64,000 bases of DNA. Origin: Aminivibrio pyruvatiphilus (GTDB lineage: Bacteria > Synergistota > Synergistia > Synergistales > Aminobacteriaceae). Made by a program: the position numbers and the translations under genes. Below the pieces are notes generated by a model that searched no databases, was not told where the DNA came from, and saw only the letters and a list, made by a program, of their open reading frames with translations. Each line of letters begins with the position of its first letter. Position 1 is the stretch's first letter. Of this stretch, positions 35,320 to 43,748 are shown in pieces. Location: NCBI RefSeq assembly GCF_004366815.1, contig NZ_SORI01000011.1, positions 1-64,000 of the forward strand. The letters run 5' to 3'.

Positions 35320-38300
35320 CTAGACCATTCCTGTTCCCTCTCCCTTGCCGAGGGGAAGGAGGGCTATGGGGAATTCGGCCCTGTCCTCCGGACCGATAAC
35401 GGCCTCTGCCGTGAAGATGTTGAAACCTTCCGCAGAAGCCTCGATGCTGTACCGTCCGTCAGGGAGAGCAATCTCAAAAACGCCGTTTCCGTCGGTTTTT
35501 CCCCTGAAGGAGGAGCCCCCGAGATGAAATTCGACCTCGCTCCCGGAGAGCGGAGAGCCTGTGATGCGGTCGGCGACCTTTCCCTTGATGGGGTAGGGCC
35601 TGCCGGTGTAGGTGAATGGTGCGCTTCCTACACCGACGATGGTCCCCCTGAGAACGAGAAACGCCTGGAGAGAGCATTCTCCCGAGAACGTGTTTTCCGG
35701 AAGGAGAATCTCGAAGGGAACGGCTGCACCTTCCTCCGATACTTCAAAACCGATTTCCTTGTCCAGGGGAGTTCTTCCTGCAGAATCAGCGGCCTTGATC
35801 CTCAAAGTGCCTGTTCCTTTCGCCCTGAAGGGATTTTTGAAGGAAACCTCGCCCTTCAGCGCGCTTCCCTCCGGGAAGGTTTGACCTGAAAGGAGGACGG
35901 AAATTTCAGCGGACGGGCTCTTCGTATAGAATCCTTTCGATACTGTGCTCATTTTCTCGCCTGTCCGGCCGTCAAAGACATCGACCCACAGCCTGTCGAT
36001 TCCGTCGGTATTCACGATAGGTATGGAGAGGTTTATTGTCTCCCGCGACCCCGGTTTCAGGGCCAGGGTGTTCGATCCGGCGTATTTTTCTTTCTCCGTT
36101 CCCGGCGCGCTTCCGTAGTTGTGGGGGAACCTCCAGTCGACCCGAACCGTCTTTTCAGCTGCCCCCCGGTTCCAGAGGAGAATGGAGAACCGTCCTTCCG
36201 CTCCCCTGATATAGTTCTCCAGGTCGCTGGCCACCGATGCGCTCACGCCGTCCCTTTGCCCGTCTTCAGCACCAGAAAGGCCTCCAGGGAGGATGCTCAG
36301 TCCGAAGCGTGTTCTTGGGAAAACCACTCCTGTTTTCTTTCCCGATCCGTCGGCGAAAACGCCGCCGAGCCGATAAAAGCCGGGGAGCCCCGGGAGGGGA
36401 AGTTCAAGTTCGTCACTCGAAACCGTTTGGGAAGGGACTTCTATCTCGGCACCGTCCGGGCCGAGAAGAAGGGGCGCAAAGGAAACCCCGCGCTCGCCTG
36501 TTTCGGGTCCCGGCAGGGGAACGCGGACGGTTTTGCCCGCATGGGGGAGGACGGGGGCGTTGTCAAGAAGGAAGGAGATCAGATCCCTGAAGAAGAGCCT
36601 TTCATGAACGGTCCCCTGGTGGTTGCCGGCCGCCCAGTCCAGGTACAGGGTCGAAAGTACGACCCGTCCTTTGCCCCAGGGGAAGGAGATCATGCAGGGC
36701 TGGTCGTTTTTAGTTCTCGAAAGCCAGATTTCGCTTTCGGCGGGGTAGTCGAGGAAATATCCGTCCACGTTGAAATCCGGCGTATGGGTCGTCATGGAGC
36801 AGAAGGCCCCGTTCGAAGCGGTGATCCGGGCGGAGGCGTACTGGCAGCTCTGGTCTTCCGCGAATCCGTAGGCGGTCACCTTTCCGGGCAGAACGGCATA
36901 TTCTTTCCCGAGCTGCTGGGAGAAAGCGAGGAGGGTTCCTCCAGAGGAGACGAATTTCTCCACCGCGTTCCGGAAGGTCTCCGAGAGGCTCCAGTCGGAC
37001 AGGGATCCGCTCGGGAGAATGAGCAGCCTGAATTTCGCAAGGGACTCGCCGGCGTCAACAGGCTGCAGGAGTGTCGCGGGTTCCGTTCCGCCGAGGAGGG
37101 CCGCCGCTCCCCTTGCGTACCCCGAGGAAAGGATCGCTACGTCTGGTGTCTCCGCGACTGTCTTCAGGAGATCCCTGTAGATTTCTTCCGCGGCAGCTCC
37201 CTGCTCTTCGGAGAAAGGAGCCTCGAAGGTCACCCGCTCACCGGATTTCGAGCCCTGTAGAAAGGCCCCCAGTGTTTCCGGGCCCAACGGTTCGGAAAAG
37301 GCGCCCCTGTTCCGGGAAGAAAGGAAATCCATGACGAAGGCGTTTCCCTTTTCCGCCGCCCGGAGGTAGAGGCCCAGCTCCTGGGGAGGAAGGGCGAGCA
37401 TGGCTTCTCCGATGTTGTCGTTGTCGTCTGGATTGTCCGCCCCGGGAGAACCGAAGGTAATGCCGAGTTCCTTCGCTCTCCTGTCCTTGTACTCCTTCAT
37501 CCATTTCCACAGGTCTTTCCCCGCGGGAGTCTTCATGATCTTTTCAAGGGCTTCCCTGTCGTCGAGGATGGGCTTGAAGATCCTGTAGTATTTCCAGCGG
37601 TTTTTCTCCCATATAGGGGGGAGAGGACCCCCGATGACATGGGTCATGAGGTCGGAGAGAGGTTTGTAGGCCGTATCGAGCCGCTGCTTCATGTCCAGCG
37701 CCCGCTGGGCGGCTTTCCGGGCGTCAAGGAGGTCGCCGACCAGTCCGTATCCTTCCGAGATCGCCTCGGCGCCGGAGATGAGCGGCCCCACAGTCACGGA
37801 TTTCCCGAACTCCCAGGCAGCGTAGGCACCCGCCCAGACAGCGGGAGGCAGGAGCCATTCCTTCCCCTCCCGCAGGTCCTTGAGGTACTGTTCCCGGGTG
37901 GAGAGCCCGATCTGCTCTCCCATCTGGATCAGCCCGGGAATGCCGAAAAAGGTCGCCACCCCGTACCCTATGCCTTTCCCGACAGTGAGCAAGCCGAAAT
38001 TCTCCGGATCCTCCCGTGCGGCCTTGTCAAGATAGTCGGAATACGCCTTGAGGGATTCGTATCCCTGGTAGACCAAAAGTATGCCCGTTCCGACCTTCAC
38101 CAGCTTCGACGGAGGAGGGGGCGTTGGAGTCGCCGGTTTTTGGGGAAGTTGAGGCTTGATCACCTTCGGTACTGTTCTCTTTGTCCCCGGCGCCGTTTTG
38201 TCCGCAAACTGACTCCTGGTCATGGTTTTGCCCGTTTTCAGGTCCGTTACCGTGCCGTCAGGATTTAGCCGCACCTGCTGTTTCGTGATCTTTCCCCCGA

Positions 38301-39468
38301 TTTCCGGGGCCTTTTCCGCAATGTTTCTCAGGGTCTCACCGTTGCTTTTCGAGATTGTATGGAGCTCGTCCGTCAGTTTTCTCCAGGTCTTCTGGTCGGC
38401 TTTGGACATGGGGGGCTTTTTGTTCAGTATTTCCGTGAGTTCCTTCACTTTTCCGTCCGTGATCTTCTGGCTCTGCCTCTGGGCCTTCTGGTAGGACTTC
38501 GACAGGGAATCCTGGGCTTTATCGAGCCACTGCCGGATCTTTTTGTTTTTCACCTCCGGGGGATCGTTGGGGCTTGTTATACCCGCTTCCTCCCAGCTTC
38601 TTCCCTTCCGCAGGTTCTCCGCCTGCCTGGCGAATTCGGCCGCTTCACCCTTTTTCGGAGTCGTGCCCGTCCATTCCATGGCCTTCTTTACGCTTTTGCC
38701 GATGGTTTTGGAATCGATCTCCCCGGCAGCGGGATTCTTTCCGATCCCTGCCTCCATCGCTTTTTTCACGTTGTCGAGGACCGCACCGGCGGGGTCTTTC
38801 GCGCCCACCTTGCCGCCTGAGGTCTCGAAGAGCCCGCCAGCGGTGGAAAAGGTATCTTCAGCACCTGCCCGGGACGTCACCCAGTTCCGCCATTCCGGGC
38901 TTCCGGTCCTCAGGTTCGGGGGGGTCTCCCAGATCACGAGCTTCTTTGCGGGATCCACGTACCGTCCGGGAACGTTCGGGTCAGGACGGATGGAATAGCC
39001 CTTCGAGTTGAGCTGGTCCGCAAGCTTTTTCGCGCTCCCGGGCTTCATCTCCGTCAGGTCGATGTCGCTTGAAGGAGTTTTGGGAGCGCTCCCGGAGTTG
39101 AGAAACTCCTTTTCCATCCCGGAGGACTTGATTGCGTCCTTGATCTCGGTGAACCGGCCGTCACGGTTTTTGTAGGTTGTCCGAACGCCGTCGGACGCCT
39201 TCTGGAAATCATTCAGCCATTTTTTCCGTGCGGAGCTGAAGCTCCCTTCATCGGAAAACTGTCCCCTTTGGGGTTCGGAGGCCGCAAAATTATCCCGTAC
39301 TTTGCCCAGTTCGCTCAGCATCTCCTCCTCGAGGGATGCTCCGAGTGCCTGTCCGCCGAAGGAGAAGAGATGAAGGGCGAGGAGGGTGAACAGGAAAAAG
39401 AGAGAGAAAAATTTCCCGTAATGCCTCGTTTCCGCTGTCTTCAATTCCTTCACTTCCCTTCGGTCCAT
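35320..39468 (-). CDS. Giant exported protein, N-terminal segment
   Basis: A 1,382-codon open frame that would make an exported protein if translation stops at TAG 35322. There is a signal peptide (FFSLFFLFTLLALHLFSFGG, cleavage near residue 43). Residues about 45-420 are Lys/Glu-rich helical sequence with a nucleotidyltransferase-like SSDIDLTEM patch, followed by TPTPPPPSK and hydrophobic stretches near 450-560. Residues about 775-980 resemble a GATase1-like or beta-galactosidase-trimerisation domain (VAILSSGYARG, LLILPSGSL, GKGRVVLSTLYLDWA), a fold also found in secreted assembly proteins. A carboxypeptidase-regulatory-like domain is the last unit. The start may be the ATG at 39468 or the GTG at 39453, which overlaps the TPR gene stop as GTGA; neither has a strong Shine-Dalgarno. 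Confidence 0.7.
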   Translation of the reverse strand: MDRREVKELKTAETRHYGKFFSLFFLFTLLALHLFSFGGQALGASLEEEMLSELGKVRDNFAASEPQRGQFSDEGSFSSARKKWLNDFQKASDGVRTTYKNRDGRFTEIKDAIKSSGMEKEFLNSGSAPKTPSSDIDLTEMKPGSAKKLADQLNSKGYSIRPDPNVPGRYVDPAKKLVIWETPPNLRTGSPEWRNWVTSRAGAEDTFSTAGGLFETSGGKVGAKDPAGAVLDNVKKAMEAGIGKNPAAGEIDSKTIGKSVKKAMEWTGTTPKKGEAAEFARQAENLRKGRSWEEAGITSPNDPPEVKNKKIRQWLDKAQDSLSKSYQKAQRQSQKITDGKVKELTEILNKKPPMSKADQKTWRKLTDELHTISKSNGETLRNIAEKAPEIGGKITKQQVRLNPDGTVTDLKTGKTMTRSQFADKTAPGTKRTVPKVIKPQLPQKPATPTPPPPSKLVKVGTGILLVYQGYESLKAYSDYLDKAAREDPENFGLLTVGKGIGYGVATFFGIPGLIQMGEQIGLSTREQYLKDLREGKEWLLPPAVWAGAYAAWEFGKSVTVGPLISGAEAISEGYGLVGDLLDARKAAQRALDMKQRLDTAYKPLSDLMTHVIGGPLPPIWEKNRWKYYRIFKPILDDREALEKIMKTPAGKDLWKWMKEYKDRRAKELGITFGSPGADNPDDNDNIGEAMLALPPQELGLYLRAAEKGNAFVMDFLSSRNRGAFSEPLGPETLGAFLQGSKSGERVTFEAPFSEEQGAAAEEIYRDLLKTVAETPDVAILSSGYARGAAALLGGTEPATLLQPVDAGESLAKFRLLILPSGSLSDWSLSETFRNAVEKFVSSGGTLLAFSQQLGKEYAVLPGKVTAYGFAEDQSCQYASARITASNGAFCSMTTHTPDFNVDGYFLDYPAESEIWLSRTKNDQPCMISFPWGKGRVVLSTLYLDWAAGNHQGTVHERLFFRDLISFLLDNAPVLPHAGKTVRVPLPGPETGERGVSFAPLLLGPDGAEIEVPSQTVSSDELELPLPGLPGFYRLGGVFADGSGKKTGVVFPRTRFGLSILPGGLSGAEDGQRDGVSASVASDLENYIRGAEGRFSILLWNRGAAEKTVRVDWRFPHNYGSAPGTEKEKYAGSNTLALKPGSRETINLSIPIVNTDGIDRLWVDVFDGRTGEKMSTVSKGFYTKSPSAEISVLLSGQTFPEGSALKGEVSFKNPFRAKGTGTLRIKAADSAGRTPLDKEIGFEVSEEGAAVPFEILLPENTFSGECSLQAFLVLRGTIVGVGSAPFTYTGRPYPIKGKVADRITGSPLSGSEVEFHLGGSSFRGKTDGNGVFEIALPDGRYSIEASAEGFNIFTAEAVIGPEDRAEFPIALLPLGKGEGTGMV

Positions 39469-40403
39469 TCAGCAAGAACTGAACGCACATAGACAGCCTT
39501 TTCCGTGTCCTGGGAAAAGGCTTCCGCTGCCAGCCTCATCGTTTCCCCTGCTTCCGGCAGCTCTTCCATCCCGTGGAGGATTACCCCAAGGCAGAAAAGG
39601 GCGGTGCCGTTGGGCTCCACGGATGAAAGGTACTTTCGAAAGAACTGCTCTCCCCGGGGAAGGCCGTTTTCAAGAAAATAGGCGGCACCGAGGAGGGATG
39701 CCGTCCGGAAGTCGAGCAGAGCCGGCTTTTCGGAAACCGCCCTTTCCAGGTTATCTATCGCCAGTGCGAAGGACCTGTTTTGGTGCTGCAGAATACCGAG
39801 GAGAAGCCGTGCTTCGGAGTACGAGGGGTCAAGTTCCAGCGTTCCTGAAGCCGCCTCTTCCGCAAGCTCCAGGGTGAAGGGGTTCGGGCCGAAGGCCGCG
39901 TAGACCTGGGCGACGAGGAAAAGAAAATCCGGTTCATCAGGGGCGAGTTCCGCCGCTGAAAGGGCATTGGCCAGGGCAAGGTACAGAGGGTTATCCAGGC
40001 CTTTTTCTGAAGGAGTCTTTCTTTCGCCGGACTTCAGGGAATCCAGTATGGATGAGGCTTTACGTGCCCTCAGTATGGCGAGGGTGAGTACGTTCGGCTC
40101 ATCAGGGTTTTCCATGGCCGCCGCAAGGGCCTTTTCTTCCCCGGGACTGAGCGGGTATGCCAGGTCGAGGCTGTCAAATTCTTCCTGCTCCGGTTCCGTC
40201 CCGAACACGTCCCCGGCGGAAGCGAAGATGTCGCTGTCCCGTCCGCTGAAGAAATCAGGCCTGTCGTCCTCGGGTATTTCTTCCTCGAGAATGAATTCCT
40301 CTTCCACGGTCACCGTTTCATCTGCCGCTGACGCCTCCTGAAGCGGCATCGAAAAAAGCAGCAGCGCCGCAAGAACAGACACAGTCAACTGCATTGCGAT
40401 CAT
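39450..40403 (-). CDS. Exported TPR-repeat protein
   Basis: A protein of about 317 aa with a signal peptide (MIAMQLTVSVLAALLLFSM, ending EASAA) followed by an acidic stretch (EEEFILEEEIPEDD) and several tetratricopeptide-like helix pairs, for example SYSEARLLLGILQHQNRSFALAIDNLERAV and the FLFLVAQVYAAFGPN unit given in part. TPR proteins act as assembly scaffolds; here the partner is probably the giant exported protein, whose gene overlaps the 3' end by up to 19 nt. The ATG at 40403 (GTGAAAGCGAG upstream) or 40394 is the likely start; the frame opens at 40430. A TATAAT on the minus strand (40479-40474) lies about 70 bp upstream, without a clear -35. Confidence 0.75.
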   Translation of the reverse strand: MIAMQLTVSVLAALLLFSMPLQEASAADETVTVEEEFILEEEIPEDDRPDFFSGRDSDIFASAGDVFGTEPEQEEFDSLDLAYPLSPGEEKALAAAMENPDEPNVLTLAILRARKASSILDSLKSGERKTPSEKGLDNPLYLALANALSAAELAPDEPDFLFLVAQVYAAFGPNPFTLELAEEAASGTLELDPSYSEARLLLGILQHQNRSFALAIDNLERAVSEKPALLDFRTASLLGAAYFLENGLPRGEQFFRKYLSSVEPNGTALFCLGVILHGMEELPEAGETMRLAAEAFSQDTEKAVYVRSVLAEWTEGK

Positions 40404-40482
40404 CTCGCTTTCACCCGGAAACGGGCACACTGAAAACGTCAGAAAAAAGAGAACAGGCGGAAAGATGCTTCATATTATACAA

Positions 40483-40515
40483 CAGAAGCGGGAGCCTCCT
40501 CAGGCTCCCGCTTCT
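40483..40515 (-). terminator. Hairpin after the M48 peptidase gene
   Basis: A 14-bp inverted repeat (CAGAAGCGGGAGCC / GGCTCCCGCTTCTG) with a small loop, 33 bp after the stop codon; the following bases are TTGTATAAT, so there is no long T-run. Confidence 0.65.
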
Positions 40516-40547
40516 GTAAACAGTGTCCCTTGTGCGGGGTTATTCCG

Positions 40548-41177
40548 TCATTTCCGGGGTTCAATAGCCGATGCGTTGTTTCTCAGGCGAAGAAGGCGCC
40601 TGTCCGTTGGAGGATGGGAATTGAAACCGTTCGGGGAGGTCTTGAATCCGGCGGCCTTCATTTTCTCCATTGCCCGGACGAGCCCCCACGGACTGTACCC
40701 GGCGGCGGAAGCCGTCCTGATGCCGTAATCGTCCGCGGCCACTTCCTGTTCCCTGCTGAAGCCCGATTCGGCCAGGGCCATGCCCACCCCTCCGGCAATC
40801 TCCCGGGCCGCGTTTCCTTCAAGTGCATGGAAAAGGAGCCCCCAGAGCAGGCTGCGCCCGACGGAGCTGTTGTAATGTCCCAGCTGGATATGCCCCGCTT
40901 CGTGGGCGAGAATACCCGCGATCTCGTCTTCGTGGTCGAGTATGGCCATCAGCCCGGTGGTGACATGGACCGAGTGATTCCCGGGCGAAAACTTCACCCA
41001 GGCGTTGGGTTCTTTTTTGTTCTCGAAATTGACCGGCTTATGCTCGATTCCAGCCGCTGCGGAAATGTTCTTCCAGGCACGGTTAACCGCGGCCTGGTCA
41101 ATGGCTGCTTCCAGTGTTCCCGTGAAAAGAAGGGCCAGGAGAGAAACGGCGGGAAGGAGTCTCCATGCTTTTTTCAC
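40548..41177 (-). CDS. M48 family metalloprotease, exported
   Basis: A 209-aa zinc protease of the Ste24/HtpX/BepA clan. A signal peptide or membrane anchor (residues about 6-24) precedes the catalytic AHEAGH (His92, Glu93, His96) and a second motif SREQEVAADDYG near residue 145 that supplies the third ligand. The C-terminal NSHPPTDRRLLRL is also typical of M48 proteins. The start is a GTG at 41177 with GGAGGAG before it. It would act on misfolded envelope proteins, like BepA or LoiP. It lies upstream of the TPR gene on the same strand and may belong to the same neighbourhood function. Confidence 0.9.
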   Translation of the reverse strand: MKKAWRLLPAVSLLALLFTGTLEAAIDQAAVNRAWKNISAAAGIEHKPVNFENKKEPNAWVKFSPGNHSVHVTTGLMAILDHEDEIAGILAHEAGHIQLGHYNSSVGRSLLWGLLFHALEGNAAREIAGGVGMALAESGFSREQEVAADDYGIRTASAAGYSPWGLVRAMEKMKAAGFKTSPNGFNSHPPTDRRLLRLRNNASAIEPRK

Positions 41178-41300
41178 ATCGTTCTCCTCCTTTCTTCGGG
41201 GAAAAGTTCCCGGGATTGTCTTTCAAACTTCGTTCCTTTTTGAAATTCTTGCCTATTTTTTCCCTGCAGGAAAGGGGAGAATTACGTATAATATCCTATT

Positions 41301-42461
41301 ATGACTGATGACGGCAAAATGATGCTTCAGTGCTCTCTCTGCGGTGCAGCGGTCCGGGAAGACAGCCTGCTGTGGCGGTGCGGCTGCGGGGCTCCTTTCA
41401 AGGCGGACTTCGGCGGCATTCCCCCCATGAACAGAAAACGGATACGTTCCGGTGAACAGGGGATGTGGCGTTATGGGGCCTCCCTTCCCCTGGAAAGACC
41501 GGAGGAGAAGGTGTCCTTCGGTGAGGGATGGACCCCCCTTGTCCGGGAAGAGTGGAACGGCATGAAACTCTTCCTGAAGCTCGACTTTGCCTGTCCTACA
41601 GGCTCCTACAAGGACCGGGGGATGGCCTACCTGGTGAGCAGACTGAGGGACCAGGGAATCCATGAGGTTATAGAGGATTCTTCCGGAAACGCGGGAGCCT
41701 CCATGGCGGCCTACTGCGCCCGGGCCGGCATACGGTGCCGTGTTTTCGTGCCCTCCTACACCTCAGAGGGAAAGTGTGTCCAGGTTGCCTCCTACGGGGC
41801 GGAACTTGAAAGGGTACCCGGAACCAGGGAGGATACGACCAGGGCAGCCGAGAAGGCCGCGGAGACCGCATTTTACGCAAGCCACAACTGGAGTCCCTGG
41901 TTCGCCCACGGGATCAAGACCTTTGCTTTTGAACTGTGGGAACAGCTGGGATTCACCGCCCCGGATGCGGTCCTTCTTCCTGCCGGCCAGGGGAGCCTCG
42001 TTCTCGGCTGTGCCCTTGCCTTCGAAGAACTGCTCTCAAGCGGGGAAATAGAAACCCTTCCGAAGATATTCGCCCTTCAGCCGAAGAACTGCGCCCCCCT
42101 GGAAGAAGCGTTCAGGGAAGGAAAACCCATTCCCGGAAAAGTGCGGAAAACGGAAACCATCGCAGAAGGTATCAGCTCCGCGGAACCTGTTCGGGGGAGA
42201 GAAGTCCTCGAAGCGGTGAGAAAAAGCGGAGGCGCCGTCCTTTCCTTTTCCGACAGGGAAATCTGGGACGGTTTTGTCAAGCTCGCCCGAAGAGGTTACT
42301 TTGTCGAACCCACGAGCGCCATCGTTGCGGCGGCGGCGGAACGGCTTTCCCGTGACGGCGGGGTGGGAAGGAGAGATACGGTGGCGGCGGTTCTTACCGG
42401 GTCAGGGCTCAAGGGGAGCGGAAAGATTCTCTCCCTTTTTGCCTCCCCGCCGGAGGACTGA
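41301..42461 (+). CDS. thrC: Threonine synthase
   Basis: A 386-aa PLP-dependent lyase of fold type II that converts O-phosphohomoserine to threonine. It has the N-terminal zinc-ribbon-like CSLC...CGCG found in one threonine synthase class, then DFACPTGSYKDRGM with the PLP lysine near residue 98, and EDSSGNAGASMAAY and the glycine-rich PAGQGSL. The alternative, a related threonine dehydratase or cysteate synthase, is less likely given the zinc ribbon. No Shine-Dalgarno is found at normal distance before the ATG at 41301; AGGGGAG lies about 25 bp away and a perfect TATAAT at 41287-41292. The HDOD gene starts 41 bp downstream. Confidence 0.85.
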   Translation: MTDDGKMMLQCSLCGAAVREDSLLWRCGCGAPFKADFGGIPPMNRKRIRSGEQGMWRYGASLPLERPEEKVSFGEGWTPLVREEWNGMKLFLKLDFACPTGSYKDRGMAYLVSRLRDQGIHEVIEDSSGNAGASMAAYCARAGIRCRVFVPSYTSEGKCVQVASYGAELERVPGTREDTTRAAEKAAETAFYASHNWSPWFAHGIKTFAFELWEQLGFTAPDAVLLPAGQGSLVLGCALAFEELLSSGEIETLPKIFALQPKNCAPLEEAFREGKPIPGKVRKTETIAEGISSAEPVRGREVLEAVRKSGGAVLSFSDREIWDGFVKLARRGYFVEPTSAIVAAAAERLSRDGGVGRRDTVAAVLTGSGLKGSGKILSLFASPPED

Positions 42462-42502
42462 ATGAAAAGACGGCATTCCCCTTTGCCGGGAAGGGATCTG
42501 CC

Positions 42503-43741
42503 ATGGGCAGGGTGAGCGTGAACAACCTGCGGGAGGGGATGGTCCTCGAAGAAGACCTGTCCGCTCCCAACGGCAGGTTCATCCTGGGCAGGGGCGCCGC
42601 TCTGAAAGAAAATCATATCCGGATGTTCAAGATCTGGGGCGTAACCGGTGCATCCGTGGAAGGGGCCGAGGACGGTGAGATAGTGCTCGGGGAGAATCTC
42701 CGGGAAGAGGCTCTCCGGTCGGCCGCCGCCTACGTGGATTCCTATTTTCCGCCTCCGGAAGGTGAAACGGCTGCGCCGGCGGGGATCCGGTCCTTCTGCA
42801 CCAGGAAATTTGCCGGAGAAATCTCTTCCGGCAAAACCCCGGACCCCCTTCCTGCCATGAAACAGCTCCCGCGCCCGCCGGAAGGGCACTTCGGCCGTAC
42901 CTTCTCCGCCTACGGCCTCGCAAAGAACGAGGTGAGGCTCGTTTCGTTCCCGGACATCTACTTCAAGATACAGGAAGTCATCAATTCTCCGATAAGCTCC
43001 GCCACCTCCATCGCGAAAGTGGTGGGCAAGGACCCCAGCCTTACCGCCCGTCTCCTCCGGCTGGTGAACAGTTCTTTTTACGGCTTTCCGAACCCGATAC
43101 TGTCCATTCCCAGGGCCATCGCCATCATTGGGTCGAACGAGCTGACGGCCCTCGCCCTTGCCGTGTCCACCATGACGGTGTTTCGCCATGTTCCGCCCGC
43201 GTACGTGGACATGAAATCCCTCTGGAAGCACTCCATCGCGTGCGGCGTGTTTTCCCGCCTTCTGGCCTATTCGAAGAGAATACGGAACGAGGAGCGGTTC
43301 TTCCTCGCCGGACTTCTGCACGACCTCGGGAGGATCATTCTCTACACCAAGACACCGGCAGAGATGACCTATGCCCTCGAACTTTCCTTCTTTGAGCGGA
43401 TTCCCCTCTGGCGGGCGGAAAAGAGGGTTTTCGGTTTTGACCACGCCGCCGTGGGAAAGGTTCTTCTCGAAGAATGGAACATCCCCGAAAGCATACGGAA
43501 GCTCTGCGACTTCCACCACTCGCCCCTGGAAGAAGACGCCCCCGAAGAGTCCGCCTTTGTTCATGCCGCGGATTACATTGCCAACGGGCTCCGCACAGGA
43601 ACAAGCGGTTCGGCCTATCTTTCCGCCCCGGCTCCGGAGATCTGGGACTATCTCGGTCTGGACGAAGGAGATCTGGAATCGGTCCTCGTTCAGGGAGAGC
43701 GGCAGATCCGGGAAATCATGCATATTTTCCTCGTGGCCTGA
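42503..43741 (+). CDS. HDOD domain signalling protein
   Basis: A 412-aa protein with an N-terminal domain of about 70 residues (MGRVSVNNLREGMVLEEDL, the DUF3391-like start seen in many HD-type signalling proteins), a linker, and an HDOD domain at about residues 145-345. HDOD proteins relate to HD phosphohydrolases but mostly lack catalysis and transmit signals or regulate other enzymes. VGKDPSLTARLLRLVNSSF and LLHDLGRIILY are visible; the HD pair in the latter is kept. It begins the three-gene signalling set with the hybrid kinase 7 bp downstream. Confidence 0.85.
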   Translation: MGRVSVNNLREGMVLEEDLSAPNGRFILGRGAALKENHIRMFKIWGVTGASVEGAEDGEIVLGENLREEALRSAAAYVDSYFPPPEGETAAPAGIRSFCTRKFAGEISSGKTPDPLPAMKQLPRPPEGHFGRTFSAYGLAKNEVRLVSFPDIYFKIQEVINSPISSATSIAKVVGKDPSLTARLLRLVNSSFYGFPNPILSIPRAIAIIGSNELTALALAVSTMTVFRHVPPAYVDMKSLWKHSIACGVFSRLLAYSKRIRNEERFFLAGLLHDLGRIILYTKTPAEMTYALELSFFERIPLWRAEKRVFGFDHAAVGKVLLEEWNIPESIRKLCDFHHSPLEEDAPEESAFVHAADYIANGLRTGTSGSAYLSAPAPEIWDYLGLDEGDLESVLVQGERQIREIMHIFLVA

Positions 43742-43748
43742 GGCGGGA

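Larger units (their letters stand above)
30860..39468 (-). pseudogene. Giant exported protein gene, interrupted by amber codon and frameshift
   Basis: Three consecutive reading frames read as one gene of about 2,870 codons. The first segment (39468-35323) ends at TAG 35322-35320; translation resumed directly after that codon stays open in the same frame and continues the same kind of domain (GRVFDRVTGEPVPG). A second break at an A8 run (34553-34546) moves the frame by -1, after which the protein continues TGSARLAVLDRMTGSPV. The parts together give a signal peptide, a long helical N-terminal region, a GATase1-like domain, many carboxypeptidase-regulatory-like beta domains with five 80-aa repeats, and macroglobulin-like modules. 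Two lesions in one gene suggest decay, though recoding is not excluded. A TPR-protein gene overlaps its start. Confidence 0.75.

Noticed and set aside
35320-35322. Pyrrolysine as the reading of the amber codon
   Set aside because: TAG ends many ordinary genes in this window (AbgT, kdnB, tolC, pepA), so a genome-wide sense meaning is unlikely; no pyl gene is seen.
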